A stretch of DNA of 12,767 bases from Kiritimatiellia bacterium (GCA_017508315.1 JAFVZE010000169.1:1-12767); one strand, 5' to 3'; counted from the stretch's first letter, positions 1-6,486 are shown. Notes: generated from the sequence alone by a model not told the origin. A program made the numbers and translations.

Positions 1-803
1 GGCGAAACTCCGGCGGATTTATTTTTCGGCCATTCGTACGCCTCGCCGGGAGAACCCTTTCCGCGTATATCGTCCCACTTAATTCTCGCCTTGGGCAGCA
101 ATCCGGCAGAACCGGAAACCGTCTCGACACCTTGTTTCATAGCCCGCAGATACTGGTATTGCGTCGTTTCATATACCGCCATGTAATAATCCTCGGAAAG
201 ACGAACCATATGGGGAGTCTCGCGGATATTGTTGACGTCATCGTAATTTTTGCCGATTTCACCGATCGGCGAACCCATGCGCCAGACGACGTTGGCCGCC
301 GGAATGCGGCGCATAAGCAGCCATTCCGTCTTATAGATATCGTTGGAGATGCCGCCGGGCACTGCGCCGGCATCGGGATAAAACGCCATAAAACCGTCGA
401 CACCGAGATTGACAGCCATATACTGCGGCGGATTGTCGAGCGCCCACGCCTTTACGACCGCCCTAAGGCCGTTGGTTATAAAATGCCCGCCCCAGGACAC
501 ATCCGGACTCCAGGTGATCTTCTTTGGAACATCCAATTCGGAAACGATGCAGTTCACGTCGCCGCCGACATTGGAGAAATTCTCCGTCCCGATGGACACC
601 CATACGTTTTCCGCGGAATTGGTCTGAAAATCGACCGTGATGATACCGGGGGCGTCGGTCAACGTATAGGAAACACTCACTTGACGGGCGAAATCCTGCT
701 CGATCGAAACGGACCGCTCATCGACCCTCGGCACCGCCGAAGCCGCGGCGAACAGCTCCGCCGCGCAGAAACAGGAAAGCGAAAACAGTGATACATTTTT
801 CAT
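1..803 (-). CDS. Exported SUMF1/formylglycine-generating-enzyme-like domain protein (partial, C-terminus off window)
   Basis: An uninterrupted minus-strand frame of 267 codons runs from ATG 803 off the left edge. Upstream is a clear ribosome site (AGGAG, 5 nt before ATG). The N-terminus starts MKNVSLFSLSCFCAAELFAA, a signal-peptide-like segment, so the protein is probably exported or surface-associated. Residues about 30-110 look beta-rich (QVSVSYTLTDAPGIITVDF), as in an accessory beta domain. From about residue 200 the text DYYMAVYETTQYQYLRAM matches the opening of SUMF1/FGE-sulfatase domains (family pattern: yyigkyEVTnaqYaaf), followed by IKWDDIRG where the family usually has an xVSWxDA-like motif. 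Family knowledge: such domains either oxidise sulfatase Cys to formylglycine or act as C-type-lectin-like folds. The catalytic Cys region lies outside the window, so enzymatic activity cannot be judged. It is the second gene of a pair with the 99-aa exported protein, 24 bp downstream of it. Domain call fairly sure; function unknown. Confidence 0.75.
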   Translation of the reverse strand, partial: MKNVSLFSLSCFCAAELFAAASAVPRVDERSVSIEQDFARQVSVSYTLTDAPGIITVDFQTNSAENVWVSIGTENFSNVGGDVNCIVSELDVPKKITWSPDVSWGGHFITNGLRAVVKAWALDNPPQYMAVNLGVDGFMAFYPDAGAVPGGISNDIYKTEWLLMRRIPAANVVWRMGSPIGEIGKNYDDVNNIRETPHMVRLSEDYYMAVYETTQYQYLRAMKQGVETVSGSAGLLPKARIKWDDIRGKGSPGEAYEWPKNKSAGVS

Positions 804-827
804 ATTGCTCCTTTCATGATAAATCGT

Positions 828-1127
828 TCATCTGACTATCAACATCAGACCTTTCAACGGCCGGCTGTTGAAACGCATCAGCTCTTGCGAAAAATTCCAG
901 GTGACTCCGCGCACGACAGCATCATCCAATCCTGCGGCGCAGGCGGAATATCCGCGCACCGCCACTTCCGCACCGATGACGGCCGCGCCTTCGTCCGGCG
1001 TCGGGTTCACATACGCCCAGGTGCACCAGAACTCGTTGCTGACGGATGCGGGCAGCATGGCGCGGGCCGTAAAAACCGACGCTGCGCTCACGCATAATAC
1101 GGCAGCTTTCATCAATATCGATTTCAT
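828..1127 (-). CDS. Small exported protein of unknown function (99 aa)
   Basis: I do not recognise a named family. The N-terminus has a basic start and a hydrophobic core (MKSILMKAAVLCVSAASVF), with a plausible signal peptidase site after TARA near residue 23. That leaves a mature protein of about 76 residues with three Cys if the processing is as predicted, and a hydrophobic C-terminal end (RPLKGLMLIVR). It lies 24 bp upstream of the SUMF1-type gene on the same strand, so the two are probably co-transcribed from the promoter at 1177-1203. ATG 1127 is the only start giving the signal peptide; an in-frame TGA at 1135-1133 blocks any upstream extension except through the stretch 1128-1132. ATG 1112 (MKAAVL) is the alternative. 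The nearest good Shine-Dalgarno sequence is unusually far upstream (26 nt), with a perfect hairpin between it and the start. Real gene likely; function unknown. Confidence 0.65.
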   Translation of the reverse strand: MKSILMKAAVLCVSAASVFTARAMLPASVSNEFWCTWAYVNPTPDEGAAVIGAEVAVRGYSACAAGLDDAVVRGVTWNFSQELMRFNSRPLKGLMLIVR

Positions 1128-1136
1128 AGACGATCA

Positions 1137-1150
1137 TCCCGTCGGCGGGA
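1137..1150 (-). other. Hairpin between Shine-Dalgarno and start codon
   Basis: Inverted repeat TCCCG / CGGGA with a 4-nt loop, in the 5' leader of the small exported gene. It could bring the distant ribosome site close to the ATG or, if it also occludes it, control translation. Only the inverted repeat is seen; the role is inferred. Confidence 0.45.
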
Positions 1151-1153
1151 CAG

Positions 1154-1160
1154 CTCCTTT
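1154..1160 (-). promoter_or_regulatory. Distant Shine-Dalgarno (AAAGGAG) for the 99-aa exported protein
   Basis: AAAGGAG on the minus strand lies 26 nt before ATG 1127, well beyond usual spacing. A perfect 5-bp hairpin (TCCCG-CCGA-CGGGA, 1150-1137) sits between them; folding it would shorten the effective gap to about 12 nt. Confidence 0.5.
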
Positions 1161-1176
1161 CTCTGTTGATGCCGCG

Positions 1177-1204
1177 ATTATACCACAACGTAGACATTCG
1201 CAAC
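1177..1204 (-). promoter_or_regulatory. Extended -10 promoter for the exported-protein/SUMF1 pair
   Basis: On the minus strand TGGTATAAT (TATAAT at 1182-1177, TG at 1185-1184) is an extended -10. A weak -35 (GTTGCG at 1204-1199, spacer 16, or TTGCGA with spacer 15) lies upstream. The expected start near 1170 gives a leader of about 43 nt to ATG 1127. It is divergent from the kinase promoter at 1245-1253. Confidence 0.7.
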
Positions 1205-1244
1205 ACATGGCCGAACGGACAGTATCGGCACGTCCCGAAAGTTA

Positions 1245-1253
1245 TGATAAAAT
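1245..1253 (+). promoter_or_regulatory. Extended -10 promoter for the sensor kinase operon
   Basis: TGATAAAAT gives an extended -10 (TG 1245-1246, TAAAAT 1248-1253). GTG 1261 follows after exactly 7 nt (AAAGAAT), so the transcript would start at or 1 nt before the start codon. An overlapping TATGAT (1243-1248) is an alternative -10. No clear -35 is seen. Confidence 0.55.
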
Positions 1254-1260
1254 AAAGAAT

Positions 1261-3396
1261 GTGATCAGCGTTCTAACACTCCTTTTCTCAACCGTTTTTC
1301 AAGCGGCGGAGGCCACCTCGGAAACAACGGCGGAATACGCGCCGATCCGTTCTGTTTCCGAAGCGCTCCGCCTGCACGACGGCGATTTCAAAAAAGAGCT
1401 TCCCTTTGAATTTCGCGGAACGGTTCTTACAAGAGCCGACAGCGGGACGTTCATAATCGACGACGGCTCCGGGAGCATCAAAGTGAACACTCATCCCTGC
1501 ATAGCCGCTGACGCATTCGCGGCCGGAGATCGCGTCATCGTCGGCGGGCTGGCGGAACTCCCTTCGGAATTCGAAGGCAAGAACCGGCTTATCGCCCGGG
1601 CGATCACCGTCACCGGGAAAGGAACCGTTCCCAAACCGGTAGACGCCGCTCTTGCCGACATAACCGCCGGCCGCTTCGACTACCGCATCGTCCGGGTCAA
1701 AGGGACGGTGACCGCGGTATTCCAGGACGAAATCGATCCGCGCGTAATGTTCCTGACCCTGCTTTCAGACAGCACCACTATCCCGGTCACCTTTCACCGG
1801 ACAAAACCGCACGGCATAACCGATCCGTTGCGGCTGCTCGATGCGCAACTGCGCGTTACGGGCATCTGCGAACCTTCCATCGGCAGCTGGCGGATCTTTC
1901 AAGGTCACGGCATCACAACCGGACTGGACTGCGGAAAAATCGAAATCATCTCGCCGCCGCCGGCGGACCCGTTCGACATCATGCCGCTTGACCTACACAA
2001 AGACCTGCGTCCGGACCACATACCGGCGATGGGACGCCGGAGCGTCGCCGGACTCGTCAGCGCGGTCTGGGGCGGAAACAACGTGCTGCTGAGAACGGAC
2101 ATCTTCAAACTGAAAACAATCCGGGTACATCTTGCGACCGGTCAGAAACTCCCGAAGTGCGGCGCTTACATCCGCGTCGCGGGACTGCCCGAAACGGATC
2201 TTTTCACGATCATCCTTTCAAACGCCATCTGGAGGGACGAGCCGACGGGCGAAACATCCGCGGCCGCCGAAGCGCCGCCGGTCCGGCTGACAGTCGAACA
2301 GCTTCTTTTCGACGAAAAAGGCGCGCCTCAACTGCAAACGCCCTATCACGGACGCGTCATCACGATCAGCGGAACCGTCCATTCCCTTGTGCGCGATCCG
2401 CCGACAGGCGCCAGAATGAATCTTTCCTGCGGCCACCACGTCATCGCGGTCGATGCAAGCGGATGCGTCGGCGCTCTCGACGGCGTCGAACTCGGCGCGA
2501 AAGTCGAAACGACCGGCATCTGCCTCGCCGAAACCGACATCTGGCGTCCAAGCGCGCCGTTTCCGCGGGTAAAAGGATTTTCGCTCGTGCTGCGCACGCC
2601 GAAAGACATCCGCATCCTCGCCCGTCCGCCATGGTTCACGCCCCGGAAGGTTTTCGTCGTGCTCGCATTTCTGATCGCCGCGCTTGCGGGGGTGGGCATC
2701 TGGAACCGGATGCTCAACCGTATCGTAGCACGGCGCGGGCGGCAGCTGCTGAAAGAGGAAATCGCCCACGCGAAGACCGCCTTCCGCGTCGACGAAAGAA
2801 CCAGGCTCGCGGCGGAACTCCACGACTCGATATCGCAGACGCTTACCGGCGTTTCCCTTCAGATCGACGCCGCCGAACGGGCAAGGAGGAAAGATGACCG
2901 GCAGATGGGACTTCACCTCTCTACGGCGCGGCAAACTCTCGCGAACTGCCGCGAAGAACTAAAGAACTGCCTGTGGGATCTGCGCAACTGCGCACTTGAA
3001 GAACCCGACGCCGAAGAGGCTATCCGCAAAACGCTTAATCCGCACCGCGGAGAAGCCGAACTGTCGATCGGTTTTTCCATACCGCGATCCCGATTCTCAG
3101 ACTCGTCGTTTCATGCCGTTCTGCGCATTCTCCGAGAACTCGTGACGAACGCCATCCGGCACGGCAAGGCAAAACACATCGATGTGCGCGGCGAATCGGA
3201 CGGAGGCGGAATCGTCATAACGGTCCGCGACGACGGAGAAGGATTCGATCCCGGCGGCCGCAAAGGGATGGAAGAAGGACATTTCGGGCTTCTGGGGATC
3301 TCGGAACGGCTCGCGCGGCTCGGCGGACACATGAAGATCGACAGCGCTCCCGGACTTGGAACGACGGCAGTGATCAGCATCAAGGAAGAAAAGTGA
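1261..3396 (+). CDS. Membrane sensor histidine kinase, NarL-partner type (HisKA_3), with exported beta-module sensor region
   Basis: Predicted 711-aa transmembrane kinase that autophosphorylates and passes phosphate to the regulator encoded next. Order: signal peptide at residues 1-18 (VISVLTLLFSTVFQAAEA); an exported region of about 440 residues that reads as roughly four OB-like beta modules (strand pairs such as PFEFRGTVL...GTFIIDDGSGSIKV, then IVRVKGTVTAVF, then RRSVAGLVSAVW, then VITISGTVHSLV); one membrane helix at about 464-481; a HisKA_3 dimerisation helix with phospho-acceptor H521 in AAELHDSISQ; HATPase with N box N630 (ELVTNAIRH), G1 box D657-D658 (VRDDGEGFD) and G2 box G676-G679 (GHFGLLGISERL). 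The open frame extends upstream to 868, but GTG 1261 is chosen because it begins the signal peptide and lies 7 nt after the extended -10. ATG 1207 would lie upstream of that promoter. Kinase identity is certain; the ligand is unknown. Confidence 0.9.
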   Translation: MISVLTLLFSTVFQAAEATSETTAEYAPIRSVSEALRLHDGDFKKELPFEFRGTVLTRADSGTFIIDDGSGSIKVNTHPCIAADAFAAGDRVIVGGLAELPSEFEGKNRLIARAITVTGKGTVPKPVDAALADITAGRFDYRIVRVKGTVTAVFQDEIDPRVMFLTLLSDSTTIPVTFHRTKPHGITDPLRLLDAQLRVTGICEPSIGSWRIFQGHGITTGLDCGKIEIISPPPADPFDIMPLDLHKDLRPDHIPAMGRRSVAGLVSAVWGGNNVLLRTDIFKLKTIRVHLATGQKLPKCGAYIRVAGLPETDLFTIILSNAIWRDEPTGETSAAAEAPPVRLTVEQLLFDEKGAPQLQTPYHGRVITISGTVHSLVRDPPTGARMNLSCGHHVIAVDASGCVGALDGVELGAKVETTGICLAETDIWRPSAPFPRVKGFSLVLRTPKDIRILARPPWFTPRKVFVVLAFLIAALAGVGIWNRMLNRIVARRGRQLLKEEIAHAKTAFRVDERTRLAAELHDSISQTLTGVSLQIDAAERARRKDDRQMGLHLSTARQTLANCREELKNCLWDLRNCALEEPDAEEAIRKTLNPHRGEAELSIGFSIPRSRFSDSSFHAVLRILRELVTNAIRHGKAKHIDVRGESDGGGIVITVRDDGEGFDPGGRKGMEEGHFGLLGISERLARLGGHMKIDSAPGLGTTAVISIKEEK

Positions 3397-4013
3397 AAAA
3401 GACAAAGATACTGATAGTCGACGACCACGCCGTCGTCAGGGCGGGTCTTTCAACGATCCTCGGCTACGAAGACGATTTCGCCGTTATCGGCGAAGCCGCG
3501 GACGGCGCCGAAGCCGTGCGGACGGCTGCGAAACTCCGTCCGGACATCGCCATTGTGGATTTCGCGATGCCGAAGATGGACGGAGCCGAAACGACGCGGA
3601 GGATTCGTTCGGAATCTCCGGACACCCGCGTCATTCTGCTTACCACCTACAGTTCGCCGGACGATATTTCCCGTGCGCTCAAGGCGGGCGCTGCCGGGGT
3701 CCTCTTCAAAACCGCCGCGAACGACACGCTGACGGACATGATACGCCGCGTGACCGCCGGAGAAACGGTTCTGCCGCAGGAGATCCGGCGCATGCTCGAA
3801 GAACAGCAGACGACGCCCGTATTCACCGAACGTCAGCTCGCGGTCCTGCAATCGGTTTCCCGCGGTTTGACGAACGACGATATCGCATTGCAGTTCGGAA
3901 TCTCGCGAAGCGCCGTCAAGCAGCACCTCAGCGCCATCTTCACGAAACTCGGCGCGGCATCCCGGCCCGAAGCGGTCACCATCGCACTCCGCCGGCAGAT
4001 TCTCAAAATCTGA
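3393..4013 (+). CDS. NarL/FixJ-family response regulator
   Basis: 206-aa two-domain DNA-binding regulator, partner of the kinase just upstream; the genes overlap as GTGA (start GTG 3393, kinase stop TGA 3394-3396), which implies translational coupling, with AAGGA shortly before the start. Receiver domain residues 1-122: acidic pair D10-D11 (LIVDDHAVV), phospho-acceptor D56 (AIVDFAMPKMDG), switch Thr T84 (ILLTTY) and Lys K106 (LFKTAA). The linker is followed by a LuxR/GerE-type helix-turn-helix at about 144-206 (FTERQLAVLQ, LTNDDIALQFGISRSAVKQH), which binds DNA as a dimer after phosphorylation. Length is typical for the family. All key residues are present. Targets are not shown by the sequence; the divergent exported-protein pair at 1-1127 is the nearest candidate. 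Confidence 0.95.
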   Translation: MKKTKILIVDDHAVVRAGLSTILGYEDDFAVIGEAADGAEAVRTAAKLRPDIAIVDFAMPKMDGAETTRRIRSESPDTRVILLTTYSSPDDISRALKAGAAGVLFKTAANDTLTDMIRRVTAGETVLPQEIRRMLEEQQTTPVFTERQLAVLQSVSRGLTNDDIALQFGISRSAVKQHLSAIFTKLGAASRPEAVTIALRRQILKI

Positions 4014-4017
4014 GCAT

Positions 4018-4164
4018 TTACCGCGTCAAGAGCCCGGTCGTCCACTCGCCGATGGTTTTGCGCGAAAGTTCTTTGAAACCCCTCACCTCGCAGGCGGCGA
4101 ACACCTCCGGATAAAGCTCGGCGAGAATCCCGTCGGCGACGGAAATATCCGCCTCCGCCCGGGG
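4018..4164 (-). pseudogene. 3' remnant of a truncated, unrecognised gene
   Basis: On the minus strand a 48-codon open stretch ends at TAA 4020-4018 and is blocked upstream by an in-frame TAG (4167-4165). It has no ATG, and the first GTG leaves only about 28 residues. Yet it looks like real coding sequence: third codon positions are overwhelmingly G or C, and the peptide (DISVADGILAELYPEVFAAC, then EVRGFKELSRKTIGEW) has a natural composition with W, Y and F. The lost 5' part ends exactly where the rplY promoter (-35 at 4168) begins, so a deletion junction probably lies near 4164. It converges on the response regulator gene (4-bp gap). I cannot name the parent family. The alternative is a chance open stretch in GC-rich DNA. 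Confidence 0.5.
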
Positions 4165-4167
4165 CTA

Positions 4168-4197
4168 TTGCGGTAAAGTGCGCAATTTTGATATAAT
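4168..4197 (+). promoter_or_regulatory. Promoter of the rplY-rpsF-ssb-rpsR-rplI operon
   Basis: TTGCGG (4168-4173), spacer 18, then TATAAT (4192-4197) with upstream TG (4189-4190) forming TTTTGATATAAT. This is the best canonical promoter of the window, as expected for ribosomal genes. Transcription should start near 4204. Confidence 0.8.
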
Positions 4198-4203
4198 ATC
4201 GCC

Positions 4204-4269
4204 CGTTTTGTCGCAGAGGGTAGCGCGCGTGCGCGAGAGTAAGCGAAAAATTACCAATAAAGGCATAAG
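4204..4269 (+). promoter_or_regulatory. 5' leader of the ribosomal protein operon, with GC-rich hairpin
   Basis: About 66 nt of untranslated leader precede rplY, long compared with the almost absent leaders elsewhere in the window. It contains a self-complementary GC run (GCGCGCGTGCGCG, about 4223-4235) enclosed by TCGC...GCGA (4211-4214 and 4243-4246), then AAAGG (4259-4263) six nt before ATG. The fold could be an autoregulatory ribosomal-protein binding site, as known for other ribosomal operons; I do not recognise a named Rfam leader. Confidence 0.4.
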
Positions 4270-4908
4270 ATGGATCAGATCAAGATCAAGGCGGAGACCC
4301 GTTCCGAACAGGGTACGGGGGCAGTCCGTCGTTTGCGCCGTGCGGGGATGATCCCCGGTTCGGTGATGAAGATGAAGAAAGGCGGGACGGAGCTCATCAA
4401 GCTTCCCAAGCACGACTTCATGATGGCCATGCGCGGACGCAGCGGCAAGCAGCTGCTCGTTACGCTTGACATGGGCGGAAGCGAAGTTCCCGCTCTGTTG
4501 CGCGAGATGCAGAACGATGTGCTCGCCGGAACCCCCATCCACGTGGATTTCAGCGAAGTGTCGCTGACGGAGAAGGTCCGCGTCACCGTTCCCGTCTACC
4601 TCGTCGGCGAATCGATCGGCGTCAAGATCGGCGGCGGCGTTCTCGAGCAGGTGCTCCGCACGATCGACGTCGAATGCCTCCCCGAGGATATCGCCGAGAA
4701 GTTCGATATCGACGTTTCCAATCTCGGTCTCGACCAGACCATGTTCGTGCGTGATCTCCAGCTCGGCGACAAGTTCACCGTGGTGACCCGCGGCGAGCTC
4801 GCTCTTGCGGTCGTCAAGGCTCCGGCCGACGGCGGCGCCGCGGCCGAAGCCGGCAAAGGACCCGACGTGATCAAGAAGGGCAAGGAAGATAAGGAGGAGA
4901 AGAAGTGA
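4270..4908 (+). CDS. rplY: Large ribosomal subunit protein bL25 (general stress protein Ctc type)
   Basis: 212-aa two-domain bL25, which binds 5S rRNA in the 50S subunit. The N-terminal 5S-binding domain (about 1-92) is recognisable by the charged start (MDQIKIKAETRSEQGTGAVR), LRRAGMIPGSV and LLREMQNDVLAGTPIHVDF. The C-terminal TL5/Ctc beta domain (about 93-190) shows VRVTVPVYLVGES, GGGVLEQVLRTIDVECLPED and MFVRDLQLGDKF. A lysine-rich tail (IKKGKEDKEEKK) follows; its codons also form the strong AAGGAGG ribosome site for the next gene. ATG 4270 has AAAGG at a 6-nt spacing. First gene of the operon, overlapping bS6 by one base (TGATG). In many bacteria pth sits between rplY and rpsF; it is absent here. 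Lysine is nearly always AAG in this operon, unlike its neighbours, which suggests strong expression. Confidence 0.97.
   Translation: MDQIKIKAETRSEQGTGAVRRLRRAGMIPGSVMKMKKGGTELIKLPKHDFMMAMRGRSGKQLLVTLDMGGSEVPALLREMQNDVLAGTPIHVDFSEVSLTEKVRVTVPVYLVGESIGVKIGGGVLEQVLRTIDVECLPEDIAEKFDIDVSNLGLDQTMFVRDLQLGDKFTVVTRGELALAVVKAPADGGAAAEAGKGPDVIKKGKEDKEEKK
4891..4899 (+). promoter_or_regulatory. Strong Shine-Dalgarno for rpsF, inside the rplY coding end
   Basis: AAGGAGGAG lies about 8 nt before ATG 4908 and favours that ATG over the in-frame GTG at 4905. It also encodes K-E-E of bL25. Confidence 0.8.
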
Positions 4909-5297
4909 TGAAGAAGTACGACGCTCTTTACATTTTCGTCGGTATCGCCAAAGACGACGCCCTCGAGGCCTATCTCGACAAGGCGCTTGCGGAAGTCGAG
5001 CGTTTCGGCGGCAAAGTGCTGGAAAAGGTGTCCCTCGGACGCCGCAGCTTCTCCCGCCCCATGAAGAAGCGCGAGAACGGTGTTTACGTGAAGGTCCGCC
5101 TCGAGCTCGATCCCGCGAACGTGGACGCGCTCGTCAAGCGTTACAAACTCGTGGAAGAGGTTTTCCGCGTTCAGATCCTCGCCGTCGACGAGCGTCGCGA
5201 GGCCCAGATCGCGCAGGAGCGCGCCGATCGCGCCGAGCGTCAGGCCAGAAAAGAAGCGGCAGCCGCCGCCAGTCTGGCCGCAAAGACCCAGGAGTAA
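4908..5297 (+). CDS. rpsF: Small ribosomal subunit protein bS6
   Basis: 129-aa bS6, which pairs with bS18 on the central domain of 16S rRNA in the 30S subunit. Family features: opening KYDALYIFVGIAKDDALEAY, then VERFGGKVLEKVSLGRRSFSRPMKK and NGVYVKVRLELDPANVDALV (beta-alpha-beta ferredoxin-like fold), and YKLVEEVFRVQILAVDE closing the core near residue 100. The last ~28 residues (AQIAQERADRAERQARKEAA...) form a charged, Ala-rich helical extension beyond the core. ATG 4908 overlaps the bL25 stop by one base and follows a strong AAGGAGG. Its rRNA partner bS18 is encoded two genes downstream in the same operon, the standard arrangement. Confidence 0.97.
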   Translation: MKKYDALYIFVGIAKDDALEAYLDKALAEVERFGGKVLEKVSLGRRSFSRPMKKRENGVYVKVRLELDPANVDALVKRYKLVEEVFRVQILAVDERREAQIAQERADRAERQARKEAAAAASLAAKTQE

Positions 5298-5303
5298 AAC
5301 GTC

Positions 5304-5720
5304 ATGGCGTCCTTCAATAAAGTTATTCTGATGGGAAATCTCACGCGGGATCCCGACGTGCGCGCGACCGGCGCCACCGGCATGAAGGTCGCACGTCTGG
5401 GCATCGCGATCAACGAGCGTCGTCGCGACCGCAACGGCAATATGCAGGAATTCCCGGTTTTTGTCGATGTCGACGCATGGGATAAACTCGCCGAACTTTG
5501 CGGCCAGTACCTCTCAAAGGGGCGTTCGGTTCTCGTCGAGGGTCGGCTCCAGATGGACAGCTGGGAGAAGGACGGCGTAAAGCACCAGAAGCTCAAGGTA
5601 CGCGCTTCGACGATCAAGTTCCTTCCGCAGGGCGACCGCATGGGCGCTCCCGCATCGCGGCAGGACTCGGCGTTTTCGATCCCCGTGCCCGAAAGCGATC
5701 CTGACGATATTCCATTCTAA
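5304..5720 (+). CDS. ssb: Single-stranded DNA-binding protein
   Basis: 138-aa SSB. It coats single-stranded DNA during replication and repair as a tetramer of OB folds and recruits partners through its C-terminal tip. Seen: OB-fold start NKVILMGNLTRDPDVRATG, the strand VARLGIAINERR, FPVFVDVDAWDKLAELCGQY, and KGRSVLVEGRLQMDSWEKDG with HQKLKVRASTIKFLP (core about 1-108). The linker is short (about 25 residues), and the conserved acidic tip is intact (ESDPDDIPF). It is shorter than the E. coli protein (178 aa) because of this linker. ATG 5304 lies 6 nt after rpsF, whose end carries GGAG. The location between rpsF and rpsR is the usual one. Confidence 0.97.
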   Translation: MASFNKVILMGNLTRDPDVRATGATGMKVARLGIAINERRRDRNGNMQEFPVFVDVDAWDKLAELCGQYLSKGRSVLVEGRLQMDSWEKDGVKHQKLKVRASTIKFLPQGDRMGAPASRQDSAFSIPVPESDPDDIPF

Positions 5721-5746
5721 TACAACTTCAACAAAGGAAAACCACA

Positions 5747-5977
5747 ATGGCTTTCAAGAAATCCAACAGCTCGGCCGGTGAGGAATTCGCCGCGCGCAAG
5801 CGTCCGCCGCTCGGTCCCAACGACCAGATCGACATCAACGACATCGAAACCCTCAAGTACTACATCACGGATTACGGGAAGATTCTTCCCGCGCGCATCA
5901 CGGGCGTCACATCCGCGCAGCAGCGTCAGATCCGTCAGGGCGTCAAGCGCGCCCGCAACATGGGCCTCATGGCCTGA
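5747..5977 (+). CDS. rpsR: Small ribosomal subunit protein bS18
   Basis: 76-aa bS18, the bS6 partner on the 30S platform. Signature: PLGPNDQIDINDIETLKYYI, DYGKILPARITGVTSAQQRQ and IRQGVKRARNMGLMA, the typical C-terminal RNA-binding helix region. There are no Cys residues, so it is the zinc-free form. ATG 5747 has AAAGGA about 8 nt upstream. Length is normal for the family. Confidence 0.97.
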   Translation: MAFKKSNSSAGEEFAARKRPPLGPNDQIDINDIETLKYYITDYGKILPARITGVTSAQQRQIRQGVKRARNMGLMA

Positions 5978-5994
5978 GGAAAGGAGCAGTGGCA

Positions 5995-6462
5995 ATGCAG
6001 ATCGAAGTCATGCTCATGGACAACGTGAAGAAGCTCGGCAAGGCCGGCGAGATCGTCAAAGTCGCCCCCGGCTACGCCCGCAACTTCCTTTTCCCCAACG
6101 GCATCGCCGCAGTCGCGACCGAAGCCGCCAAGCGCCGCCTCAAGAAGCTCGAGGCCGAGCGCGCGGCCCGCGCCGCCGAGGAGAAGAAGGCCGCTCTCGA
6201 ACTCGCCAAGAAGCTCGAGAAGCTTGAGATCACCGTTTCCGCCCACACCACCGACGGCAAGAAGCTCTACGGTTCGGTCGGCGTCAACGACATTCTCGCG
6301 GCCATCGAAGCCAACCGCGGCATCAAGCTCGAGCGCAGCCAGCTCGAACTCGACGACAACCTCAAGGAAGTCGGCGAGTACAATCCGGTCATCGATCTCG
6401 GACACGGCGTCACCGTCAAGTTCAAGATCGTCATCCTCGACGAGGAAGCCCAGGCCGAATAA
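5995..6462 (+). CDS. rplI: Large ribosomal subunit protein bL9
   Basis: 155-aa bL9, which binds 23S rRNA domain V near the L1 stalk and helps keep the reading frame. N-domain signature: MQIEVMLMDNVKKLGKAGEI followed by VKVAPGYARNFLFPNGIAAV. A long connecting helix rich in Ala, Lys and Glu follows (about 43-80, RRLKKLEAERAARAAEEKK), then the C-domain (LEITVSAHTTDGKKLYGSVG, IDLGHGVTVKFKIVIL). ATG 5995 is preferred over the in-frame GTG 5989: AAAGGAG at 5980-5986 is 8 nt before the ATG but only 2 nt before the GTG. Last gene of the operon, with two hairpins directly after it. Strong codon bias (AAG, CTC, GCC) fits high expression. Confidence 0.97.
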   Translation: MQIEVMLMDNVKKLGKAGEIVKVAPGYARNFLFPNGIAAVATEAAKRRLKKLEAERAARAAEEKKAALELAKKLEKLEITVSAHTTDGKKLYGSVGVNDILAAIEANRGIKLERSQLELDDNLKEVGEYNPVIDLGHGVTVKFKIVILDEEAQAE

Positions 6463-6478
6463 CGGACGGAAGTCCGTT
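6461..6478 (+). other. 7-bp hairpin with GGAA (GNRA) tetraloop at the rplI stop codon
   Basis: AACGGAC-GGAA-GTCCGTT. The stem begins within the TAA stop (6460-6462), and the loop matches the very stable GNRA class. It precedes the true terminator by 8 nt and may protect the operon mRNA 3' end or assist termination. Confidence 0.5.
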
Positions 6479-6486
6479 CCGCAGAA

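Noticed and set aside
132..791. 219-aa plus-strand open frame
   Set aside because: It is the codon-aligned complement of the SUMF1-type gene on the minus strand, which has a signal peptide, ribosome site and domain match.
922..1206. 94-aa minus-strand frame containing an ATG nearer to the AAAGGAG site
   Set aside because: The product is arginine-rich and low in sense, an out-of-frame reading of the 99-aa exported gene.
868..1260. N-terminal extension of the kinase frame (131 extra codons)
   Set aside because: It overlaps the 99-aa gene and both promoters, lacks domain sense, and would bury the signal peptide that starts at GTG 1261.
3996..4012. Inverted repeat CAGATT-CTCAA-AATCTG at the end of the response regulator gene, possible terminator
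   Set aside because: Short AT-rich stem with no following T-tract, inside the coding end; not convincing as an intrinsic terminator.
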